This document shows, in pieces, positions 1 to 8,200 of a DNA stretch of 36,347 bases (positions are counted from its first letter, which is position 1; each line of letters begins with the position of its first letter). A model generated the notes under the pieces. That model saw nothing but the letters and a program-made list of their open reading frames with translations, ran no database searches and was not told the DNA's origin. Both the position numbers and the translations under genes were made by a program. This stretch comes from a bacterium (GTDB lineage: Bacteria; Patescibacteriota; Minisyncoccia; Phycocordibacterales; Zambryskibacteraceae). The stretch is taken from NCBI GenBank assembly GCA_030650605.1, contig JAUSDP010000101.1, positions 1-36,347 of the forward strand. The letters are read 5' to 3'.

Positions 1-1
1 T

Positions 2-295
2 ATGCAAAATTCTCTTCCACACCTTCCACAACAAACTGCGACAGAATACTCTCGCAGTTTGCCTGAATCATTCTTCGCACCCGACAGCAATATGCTGCAT
101 CCAGATACAAGGGAACGCTCCCCAAATCTGATTTCAATTAAGCACGTAATAAAACGCTGCGGTTTGTGTCGCTCCACCATCTACTGGATGATAAAACAAG
201 GTGATTTCCCGAAGCCATATTCCATCGGTGCACGCGCCGTTCGTTTTTCTGATTTAGAGATCGACGAATGGATAAACAAACGCCTAGGTAAGTAA
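2..295 (+). CDS. AlpA-family phage/island transcriptional regulator
   Basis: A 97-residue protein whose second half (about residues 42-95) is an AlpA/MerR-like winged helix-turn-helix. It has the order LISIKHV, then RSTIYWMIKQGDFPKP, then VRFSDLEIDEWI, which is the usual AlpA layout of recognition helix, wing and closing tryptophan helix. AlpA proteins activate excision or integrase genes of P4-like and cryptic prophage elements. Here the gene lies just upstream of a satellite-type primase on the same strand, a common pairing in integrative islands. The first 40 residues are poorly conserved in look, and AlpA proteins are often only about 70 residues long, so an internal start at Met31 is possible. 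The ATG is at base 2, so the true start may also lie outside the window. Confident about the family; the target promoter is unknown. Confidence 0.85.
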   Translation: MQNSLPHLPQQTATEYSRSLPESFFAPDSNMLHPDTRERSPNLISIKHVIKRCGLCRSTIYWMIKQGDFPKPYSIGARAVRFSDLEIDEWINKRLGK

Positions 296-426
296 TAGCT
301 GAACTAAGCAATTACATCGCAGATGTGACGCACAGTATCCATAGTAGAACTGTAAATAGTCATTGCGCGATGCATGAGCAACGCCATTCGCAATCAATCT
401 ATTAATCACGCCGCTCCCCGAGTAAT

Positions 427-520
427 GGAGAAGGTGGAACCGAAAAACGGACACTATCATTTTATATGTGTTTATTCTTTTTTAATTGAAAAATTAGAAG
501 AATACGGTTCCATCTCTTCC
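427..520. other. Iteron-like inverted repeat around an AT-rich tract: candidate replication origin or operator
   Basis: Between the AlpA-type gene and the primase, bases 427-442 (ending GTGGAACCG) and 505-520 (starting CGGTTCCA) form an interrupted inverted repeat, 13 of 16 positions complementary. They flank about 62 bases that are strongly AT-rich. The same TGGAAC core recurs in the dyad just after the primase gene. Elements with D5/P4-type primase-helicases carry cis-acting repeats that their primase binds to start replication, so this is a reasonable origin candidate. It could equally be an operator for the primase promoter. The distance to the primase ATG is about 30 bases. Confidence 0.35.
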
Positions 521-551
521 ACTTATGGGGGAATAGCATAAGGAATTCAAC

Positions 552-2786
552 ATGTCTTCAAAACACAATATTCAGCACACGCATCAGTTTAAGAAGTTTT
601 TTCATACTAATCAAAAAGCTTACTATCAAACGATAAATAAAAAGGGACGGACAATACGTAATTCGGAAAAAATCTATGGGTACTTAGACAAACGCAATAA
701 AGCGAGGTTAATTGAAGCGAATAAAGAAGGACTTGAAATCGCTATGATGATCAATCGCGGTGATGGTAAAGGTCGAAGCTTAGGAAATGTAACTGAAATA
801 GTTGCTGTATTCGCTGACCTCGATGGTGGCACGAAGACTCTTAAAGAACTACTTCTGCTCGACATTAAACCTCATCTAATAGTTGAAACTTCGCCAGGAA
901 ATTTCCATGTGTACTGGCTTGTAAGTGGCTGTGCTATTGAGAGGTTTAAACCAGTTCAGCAAGCAATAGCCAAGGAACTAGGCTCTGATCCTGCTGTTTG
1001 CGATGCGAGCCGAGTTATGCGTATGCCTGGCACATATAATTGGAAGCGCGATAAACCATTTTTAGCAAAAATAGTACATTTGCAAAAGGATGCAGAATCT
1101 ATTCCAATTAATACATTTATCAAAAAAATGGGTTTAGATGTCAGCGTAAAAAGCGATGAGGTATCTGAAGTTGATGAGGTTCATCGGCAACCCAATACTA
1201 AACCGGCAAACAAAAAACCACCGTTAGAAGTTGAGATTTCCCGTGCGCTTAATGGCATCTCAGCTGATGATCGTTGGCTTTGGCTTCAATTCGGAATGGC
1301 AATACATAGTTTTGATCAGACGGAAAGAGGATATCGCTTGTGGACAGATTGGTCTCGTACCTCTTCTAAATTTGATGAAAAGGAGCAGAAAAGGACTTGG
1401 GATGCTTTTAGTGTAAGCGGCGGTATAAATATCGGCACTCTTTTTCATCTTGCGAATAAGGAAAAAAATGGCGATAAAAATGCCTATGACGAAACTTCTA
1501 TCACCCAATTGATGGTAGCAACCTATAAACATATATTGCAATATGAACGGAATAGCCGTACGTGGTTTTACTTTAACGGTGTAGTTTGGAAAGCAGACTC
1601 TCAAGCACCTTTAAGAATGGTTCGGCAATTTATTGAGAACTTGAGTCGTGGCGAGAAAAATTCTGTTCCTGATTCATTAAGGCGCTTTCGTACTGCGTCC
1701 GGTTTTCGATCCATCGTTAGCAATGCTGAACTTTCAGATGATATTTATATTTTGCCAAATAAATTTGATCAAAACCCTAATTTATTGGCGGTAAAAAATG
1801 GCGTAGTTGATCTAGTGAGCGGCGAATTTCGTGAAGCGAAAGCGGATGATTTTTTACGTAGACAAGCCAATGTGGAATTCCAGAAAGAGGCAACATGTCC
1901 CGAATGGGTAAATTTCATAAAAGCAGTGACTAAGGGGGACCTTGAGCTTTGTAAATATATTCGCAGAGCATTGGGCTATACATTGTTTGGTCACGCGAAA
2001 GAACAAGTTTTCTTCTTAATAATCGGATCAGGCGGAAACGGGAAAGGCGTGCTAATGAGGACAGTGCAACAAATGCTCGGAGATTACGCTCAGAATGTCG
2101 CACCAAACCTCTTAACAAGCGCATACAGCGGTAACGCCAATAGTCCGTCGCCAGCACTGGCAACGTTGTATGGAGCGCGTATGGTTATTTGTACCGAGTT
2201 ACCAACAGGGAAGAAAATAGATGACGCATTTGTTAAGCAATATGCGGGTGGTGATAACATCACAGCACGAGCAACTTATGGGGAAATGTTTTCATTCAAG
2301 CCTGAAGGTAAGCTTTGGGCATCTGCCAACGACGTGCCTGATATCTCCGCAACAGACAATGCTATGTGGCGTAGATTAGAGCCGCTGCCATTTGACGCAC
2401 AATTTCAAGGTGATGAACAAGATGAAAATCTTGAAAACAAACTAGCCGATGAATATTCTGGCATCCTGAATTGGATCATCAAAGGAGCGCAGGAATATGC
2501 AAAAAATGGCCTTGGTACCTGCCCAAAAGTAGATGCACTTAAAGACCGAATGCGCAAAGATGCTGACACGATAGCTACTTGGATTTCCGAATGCTGTGCA
2601 AGTGATGCCGACGCCAAGACTCAATCATCAATTGCATATAAGAACTATAGGGACTTCATCAAACTGACAAAATGCAAGCCTTTAAGTCAGGCTCGTTTTA
2701 AATCTGGCTTAGTCGACAAAGGCTTTCATCACAAAAAAACAAGCAGCAGCAATTACTTTACGGGCTTTAGTCTTCAACAACCGTAA
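552..2786 (+). CDS. Phage/plasmid-type primase-helicase (RepB-like primase, PriCT_2, D5/SF3 helicase)
   Basis: A 744-residue replication protein. Residues about 60-170 look like a RepB-type primase domain, with FADLDGG (acidic pair D89, D91), SPGNFHVYW and RVMRMPGTYNWK. Residues about 225-300 match PriCT_2 in style. The C-terminal half is a D5_N/superfamily-3 helicase: Walker A GSGGNGKG (492-499), Walker B with E549 in ARMVICTEL, sensor KLWASANDVP (587-596), and arginine finger in MWRRL (605-609). Such proteins prime and unwind the origin of P4-like satellites and integrative islands. The start is supported by AAGGA seven bases before the ATG. The gene follows an AlpA-type regulator on the same strand and is flanked by TGGAAC dyads that may be its binding sites. 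All key residues are present, so it is probably functional, at about the usual length. Confidence 0.92.
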   Translation: MSSKHNIQHTHQFKKFFHTNQKAYYQTINKKGRTIRNSEKIYGYLDKRNKARLIEANKEGLEIAMMINRGDGKGRSLGNVTEIVAVFADLDGGTKTLKELLLLDIKPHLIVETSPGNFHVYWLVSGCAIERFKPVQQAIAKELGSDPAVCDASRVMRMPGTYNWKRDKPFLAKIVHLQKDAESIPINTFIKKMGLDVSVKSDEVSEVDEVHRQPNTKPANKKPPLEVEISRALNGISADDRWLWLQFGMAIHSFDQTERGYRLWTDWSRTSSKFDEKEQKRTWDAFSVSGGINIGTLFHLANKEKNGDKNAYDETSITQLMVATYKHILQYERNSRTWFYFNGVVWKADSQAPLRMVRQFIENLSRGEKNSVPDSLRRFRTASGFRSIVSNAELSDDIYILPNKFDQNPNLLAVKNGVVDLVSGEFREAKADDFLRRQANVEFQKEATCPEWVNFIKAVTKGDLELCKYIRRALGYTLFGHAKEQVFFLIIGSGGNGKGVLMRTVQQMLGDYAQNVAPNLLTSAYSGNANSPSPALATLYGARMVICTELPTGKKIDDAFVKQYAGGDNITARATYGEMFSFKPEGKLWASANDVPDISATDNAMWRRLEPLPFDAQFQGDEQDENLENKLADEYSGILNWIIKGAQEYAKNGLGTCPKVDALKDRMRKDADTIATWISECCASDADAKTQSSIAYKNYRDFIKLTKCKPLSQARFKSGLVDKGFHHKKTSSSNYFTGFSLQQP

Positions 2787-2808
2787 TTTAAGGATAGTGT
2801 CACAGCCT

Positions 2809-2844
2809 CCATTAGTTCCACTTTGCCGCCAGTGGAACTGATGG
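2809..2844. repeat. 14-bp inverted repeat downstream of primase with TGGAAC core
   Basis: Arms CCATTAGTTCCACT (2809-2822) and AGTGGAACTGATGG (2831-2844) pair at 13 of 14 positions around an 8-base loop. A further TGGAACC follows at 2842-2848. No T-run follows on either strand, so it is not a textbook intrinsic terminator. The shared TGGAAC core with the 427-520 repeat suggests a protein-binding site, perhaps for the primase-helicase; that is inference. Confidence 0.45.
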
Positions 2845-2936
2845 AACCTATAACAAAAGGAGTGTTTCGTTTTTACACTGGAAGTGGCATCCAAATCAAC
2901 AAATGCAATGCCAGCTAAGTTAATTAAATTCTTGAG

Positions 2937-3224
2937 TTATATGCGTTCAATCCGAAACTTAGGGCGATGATCACCCATAAGAACCCTCAAATCTTTGATA
3001 CTAACGGCGCTAACTTCGTGCATGCCAATTAATAACGAAGCACCAATAGGCAAACGACGGTGACGAATTTTGCTGATGACAGGTGGCGCAACTTCCAATA
3101 TTCTTGAGAGTGCTGCGTCATTTTTTATGTGGAGCAGTTTAATAATCGCATCCAAAAGTGTATCTGGGTCATAGTTCACTTCTTCAGTTTCAAGATCCAA
3201 TAAGTTTGACATTGTAGACTTCAT
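2937..3224 (-). CDS. Small helix-turn-helix (Cro-like) protein, function unknown
   Basis: A 95-residue protein on the strand opposite to the primase. Residues about 25-85 have the pattern of a Cro/XRE-like helix-turn-helix: DAALSRILEVAPPVISKIRH (helix 2, turn, helix 3), followed by RRLPIGASLLIGMHEV, which resembles the post-HTH helices of that family. I recognise this as a type of small conserved protein seen in accessory DNA of betaproteobacteria, but cannot name it. It probably binds DNA. Met5 is an alternative start; neither has a strong ribosome binding site. A 27-bp dyad (3316-3342) lies about 92 bases upstream of its start and may be its operator. It ends 150 bases from the primase stop and converges with it. 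Confidence 0.65.
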   Translation of the reverse strand: MKSTMSNLLDLETEEVNYDPDTLLDAIIKLLHIKNDAALSRILEVAPPVISKIRHRRLPIGASLLIGMHEVSAVSIKDLRVLMGDHRPKFRIERI

Positions 3225-3649
3225 TGTTGATCATAATGCCTATATGGTAACTCAGCTGTCATATTTCAATATCAAATGCCTGGTTCTGTCAGGTTATAGT
3301 CGATTTTAACGCCGTCTTACGATAGCCAATAATTATCGCAAGAAAAAATTACCATCGCGTCTTCCCATTCATTGGAATTGAAAATACTTTATCTATTTTC
3401 ACAACAGGAGCGTCATCAAGCAATTGACCTGATCCTTTTCCAATTGAGTGGCATTTACACAGAATTTCTTACAAACTCTTTATATTAGGTCTTTTTGAGT
3501 AATTCGCGGGACAGAATATTGGTGATAACTAAAACTCATTTCAGGACATCCGAAATTGGCTGGGCTATCATCAGTTACCACCTTTGATAAACGGCACTTT
3601 GTCATCTATTACCGCATACACACTAGCGAAAAAGTTAGCTGATACGATT
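3225..3649. other. Intergenic region, 425 bp, holding a 27-bp dyad
   Basis: No convincing gene. It lies between the start of the small HTH gene and the end of the 529-residue gene, so it should hold the promoter of the former and the end of the long minus-strand transcript. The clear structure is the dyad at 3316-3342. A weaker pair, GGTGATAACT near 3521 and AGTTACCACC near 3573, is complementary at 9 of 10 positions across about 43 bases and may be chance. I see no strong intrinsic terminator for the upstream operon. Confidence 0.5.
3316..3342. repeat. 27-bp dyad, copy 1 (CTTACGATA-N9-TATCGCAAG)
   Basis: Left arm CTTACGATA (3316-3324), 9-base AT-rich spacer, right arm TATCGCAAG (3334-3342); the arms are inverted with one mismatch. 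The identical pair of arms with the identical 9-base spacing and orientation occurs at 23227-23253, where a third half-site follows. The spacers differ, so conservation is confined to the arms, as expected for a protein-binding or recombinase site. The two copies bracket the minus-strand defence block. Confidence 0.6.
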
Positions 3650-5239
3650 CTATTTATTTTTTCGCAACGTTATGGTATTTGAAGACTTTTTTACTGTCGC
3701 CGTTAAAATTGGTTTAGTTGTGATTGCCGATTTTTGCAAAAAAGAAAACTCATTCACCTCGTTAAATACCTGCTCGTTTTGCACTCCATTTAACAATACT
3801 ATATTTCCTCGATTTAATATCTGTTTCGATACTAGTCGCTTAGCTGCTTCCAAGTGTCCGGGGAGCGATGAAAAAAATCCAATTGGTACAGTAACTGGAT
3901 GATGCGCTATATGAAAATGGAACAGCGCGCACATAAACTTATCTTCGAACAGAAACAATTCAAAATTCCCTCCCATAATTGAATCAGTAGTTGCGAATAG
4001 TTTTGGAAATATATCTTTATAAGTACCTGCTGCTCTATTTTTATCACCGTTATCTCCTCGCTCAATTTGAAGAAGAGTCCTCACACCGCCAACTTTCAAA
4101 CTCACTTCGCCATCATCTTTCGGCGCAATTATCCTGTTTATGATTTGCAGTAACTCATTGGCGGCAGGCGACCTAGACCATAACCGTGACTGAGGTGCGA
4201 GCCACAATGCTGATTTTGCTTTTTGATGACTTTCTATTGAATCAATCTTCCCTTCTTTCATATCGCTATCGCCTTCGCCATTACTGGTTGGAAGATCTGA
4301 AGTAGTCCACGTTGTAAGCCATTCAACCAAAATATCTCTATTTTTCTTCAAGTGCAAAGCGCCCAACAATGGAATGACTTTACTATTGGAATAGCTATTG
4401 ACTTTTGTTAGGTGAACATCTTGCACATATTTCCGTAGATCAAATTCATCTTTGGCAATATAACCTTTCAGTAATTCATCGTCGAACATCGCTATAAAAT
4501 TCTCAAAGAAATCATTATCACGTTGATCGTGGCTTACCATAGCATCAGAAATTGCTTCAGCCATTTCCAATCGCCCGCCAAAACTCTCATCACTAATTTC
4601 CCTTTGAATACTAGTATGTCCGTCAAAATTCAATTGAAAAATGCAAGGTAATGGTATGCTAAATAACTCACCCGCATCTACGTCGCTGATCTTGTAAATT
4701 TCAGCTCGATCTTTCTTAGAAATTTGACGAAAATTCGTTTGAAACGAACGTTCGGCACATTGAATTGACCTGGAAAGTTTTTCGGTATCTTTTGAAGTCA
4801 GTTCTATCATTGAGCGAATTCTTCGTAATCGTGAAGGGCGTTCGGCAGGACTAAAACTTATAAGATCAAATACGACCGATCCGGTCCATTCTTGGATTCT
4901 AAAAAATCTTGGTAAATCATCTGAGCTATCCTGGAAACGAGCTTTCGAATATGGAGTCAGCTCTAACTGATCTTCATGCCATTGAATCAAGCGTTCATCC
5001 AAAAGCGCCTTAACTACAGCAGCCGTTTCTTTCTCAGAGTATCCAAAATAATTTTGCAATTGAACCGGACTGACTAACCCACACACATGAGTGATCCGCA
5101 AGGCAAATTCGGTGACAACAGGCAATGCTTCCTCGGCGCTGATGGAACACGAAATATCAAAACTTTGTGCGGGTATCGCAAAGGTGATTTCATCAATGGC
5201 CAGAAATGCATTCAGTTGTTGCTCTTCTTTAGTGATCAT
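3650..5239 (-). CDS. Winged-helix protein of unknown function, partner of the NERD-kinase-helicase
   Basis: A 529-residue protein I do not recognise. Residues about 44-102 read as a winged helix: SPVQLQNYFGYSEKETAAVV (helix-turn-helix) followed by ALLDERLIQWHEDQLELTPY (wing). The rest is mixed alpha/beta without an evident catalytic motif, signal peptide or membrane segment, so it is probably cytosolic. Its ATG overlaps the stop of the upstream NERD-kinase-helicase gene by 4 bases (ATGA), which implies translational coupling and a joint function. It may be a DNA sensor, a substrate of the kinase, or an accessory factor for the helicase; these are inferences. It is the last gene of the minus-strand defence block. 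Confidence 0.8.
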   Translation of the reverse strand: MITKEEQQLNAFLAIDEITFAIPAQSFDISCSISAEEALPVVTEFALRITHVCGLVSPVQLQNYFGYSEKETAAVVKALLDERLIQWHEDQLELTPYSKARFQDSSDDLPRFFRIQEWTGSVVFDLISFSPAERPSRLRRIRSMIELTSKDTEKLSRSIQCAERSFQTNFRQISKKDRAEIYKISDVDAGELFSIPLPCIFQLNFDGHTSIQREISDESFGGRLEMAEAISDAMVSHDQRDNDFFENFIAMFDDELLKGYIAKDEFDLRKYVQDVHLTKVNSYSNSKVIPLLGALHLKKNRDILVEWLTTWTTSDLPTSNGEGDSDMKEGKIDSIESHQKAKSALWLAPQSRLWSRSPAANELLQIINRIIAPKDDGEVSLKVGGVRTLLQIERGDNGDKNRAAGTYKDIFPKLFATTDSIMGGNFELFLFEDKFMCALFHFHIAHHPVTVPIGFFSSLPGHLEAAKRLVSKQILNRGNIVLLNGVQNEQVFNEVNEFSFLQKSAITTKPILTATVKKSSNTITLRKNK

Positions 5240-8200
5240 GCAACTCTCCTAACAACACCAGACGCATTCACAATATCGAAATTCAAACCATCTCTGTTCA
5301 ACTCAATATGCGCTAAAATCGTTCCCATTGGTGAGTCCCGATTTTTCTCACGCCACATCTTTGCCGCACCAACAATAATCAACCGATCCATTGCACGCGA
5401 AATCGCCACGTTTGCTCGTTCGGGGCTACTTACAAAACCTTGATCGAATTGAGGATTATTTCGCGTAGCTGATACGATAATAATTCTATTTTCCTTTCCT
5501 TGGTAACTATCAACTGTATCAATTTTAATCAAGTGACGAAACCCAGTGGCCCAATCCTGCTCGCTCATTAGTTTTAGAAGTAACCGTTTCTGATCTGCAT
5601 ACATACAAATCACACCGATTGGTTTTTCATCCTCGGTACTGTCCTCGACAAGCGCCCTGATAAACGATGTAGTCGCACATATAGAGCGTAGTAAATCCAG
5701 AATTTCACGCGCTTCGAATTGATTATCTATATGTATGCGATCACGCTTTTTCTCGAAAGATTCACGGCCAGCATCGGATGTATCAACCCAAGTAACGATT
5801 GACTTCGCTCGTTCAGGCAATTCGGAAAACCAAGATTTTGAGTTGCCACGTCCTGGCTCCAATGGAATAGGATAAAAGCATTTCGATACTAGCTCGCCAA
5901 TTGGCGGGGACATGCGGTATTGTGTTCGCAGTGTTGCCCCAACTTGATGGCCGTAGCTTGATTCAAATGCGCGTTCAAAATCACTTCGAATTAGGACAGA
6001 TCGATCATCCCAGGCCAAATCAGAAACAATTTTATGAACTAATGGTTGCGTATAAAGTGGGGGTAATTGACGATGATCTCCTACAAGAAGAACTCTTCGT
6101 CCAGACTGCACTGCAACAGCTAACTCGCCGGGCGTTGCACGTGCTGCCTCATCAACGATAACCCAATCATAACGATTACTAGAAACGCCGAATTGAGAGC
6201 GCCCCAAACCTACACAAGTTCCACATACAAGCGAACGGGTTTTTGCCAAAAATTCTTCAAAATTCCCGCGCAAAACGCCTAATCGATCAATCCATTCTTG
6301 CGCCATTGCTATAACTTTGTCGAGCCGAGCAACTGCATCAAACGATCGAACTGAGTGATCTTTCATTATTCGGTCACGGAGTCGCTGTACCACGTCAGCT
6401 GGTGACATCCGTTCCGAGAATTCAAATTTCTCGCTCGCCAATCTGTGAAACCGTTCAGTGCGCTGTCCTAATTTTGCAGCCAAAGCTTTGTATTCCTTTG
6501 ATGTCAAATCAAAATCAATCTGTTTAATACTAAGACGGTCAATTTCACGAAACATACGACCTAGATAAAAATCAAGATCAAACCAATCATCTACAAATTC
6601 GTTCGACAAGCCTAAATTACGGCTCAGCGACCCAACTCGTTCACGCATCTCGGAGCGGAACATATCTCGATATGATCGAAGGATCGAAGATGAGTGATAA
6701 GGCCGAAGCTGTTCCGATACCATTCCTTCCGCACCAAAACGGACAACATCCAATGGAAGTTCCGTATGCCGACAAAGCTCAATGACTTTCTCAGCCGCAT
6801 TATTCACTGCTTCATGTGATTGACTCGCAAGTAAAATACTCTTGGCACCTTGCGACAATGCATAATGAATAAACGAAGCAATAAATGATGTTTTTCCTGT
6901 ACCAGGAGGCCCCTGCAAGAGACTCACTGGGCCATTAGACCAAAGACGTTGGAATGCAAGACGCTGTTGCGAATTCAAGGAAAATGTCTTTTTCCCGTCT
7001 TCATCAAAACGACTATATACATCGAGTGCTTCATCAGTAGGCGGCAATTCAAGTTCCGTAGGTGCCGGACAACGAAGTGGGTCAAAATAATCAATTAAAT
7101 CAGGAATTACTGATTCACGATTAAGTATCCGATTCACGGCGAGATAGCGTCTTCGAAAAGACGAAAGATCTTGTTGGCTGCGTAGTTTAATCTTGTCGCC
7201 GAGTCCCAATGCAATCCGAATAATGGGATTATCAAGTACAAGGATTGCGCTAGTCGTCTCTCTGATATCAACTTCACCAACGCGAACAAGTTCGCCATTA
7301 ATTTCTTGAAGAGCTTCAACTTTAGCATCCGAATCATAATCAAGAGCACTACCTTCATTAGTATAAGGAATTCTAATCTTTCCCCGCCTACCAAATTCAC
7401 GATCAACTACGCCCACAATTTCCACTTCGGGTAATGTGGCCTCTTCCGCATCCAAAATTGATTTCCAAATGGACTCGGTCGCAGGAGCTGGTCGTGTCAC
7501 AGCAGGGTCGAAGGGCGGCTCATCCGGCTCTTGCTCCTCTTCTAAAATTAATATTTTCATTCGAACTAGCGAGATTGCATCTCGAATCGCTTGAATATCG
7601 CGCAATGCTTCAATGAGTCCATCAACGTTATCCGCACCAGCGGGCGTCAATTCAATGTCTGAATAAAAACTCGCTACCGATTTATTCGCGGCGTGGACAA
7701 ACTGGCTATGCTGAAGTTCTTGAATACCAAGACGCACAAACTCCAACTCATCTGGTTTTAAATTAATGAGCAATCGTTTTCGTACGCCTGAAACAGAAAT
7801 AACAATGCAAGGTTCTCTTCGGTTACCTTTTGTGTCTTCCGCATAGACTCCAATATGAAATGCGCCATTGTCGGGCATCAATTTAGATTTTGAAGAAAAC
7901 CTCGCCACCTGCACCATAATCGAATTTATTGATGCATTTTTCGGCGGCGTGAGAACTACTACTATCGCATCTTCGATGCGATCAAGTGCATATACTTTCA
8001 ATTCGTAATTCATACATAAGTGTATTTCTCTACGAATTTCAATAGGATCATACACACCCCAATCTACTACTCTATCAAGGATCTGACTACACATCTTGGC
8101 AACAGCAAAACAGTCACGTTGATCAATTGGCGTCGACTCTTGATTTACTGGTACATATGCGGGGCTATGGGGAGCACTCCCATCTCCTGGCAAAATATCA

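Noticed and set aside
2809-2844. Intrinsic terminator of the primase gene
   Set aside because: The hairpin is strong but no T-run follows on either strand; a protein-binding dyad fits better.
3636-5478. 13-base repeat TAGCTGATACGAT at 3636-3648 and 5466-5478
   Set aside because: One copy is inside a coding region and several 13-base matches are expected by chance in a window of this size.
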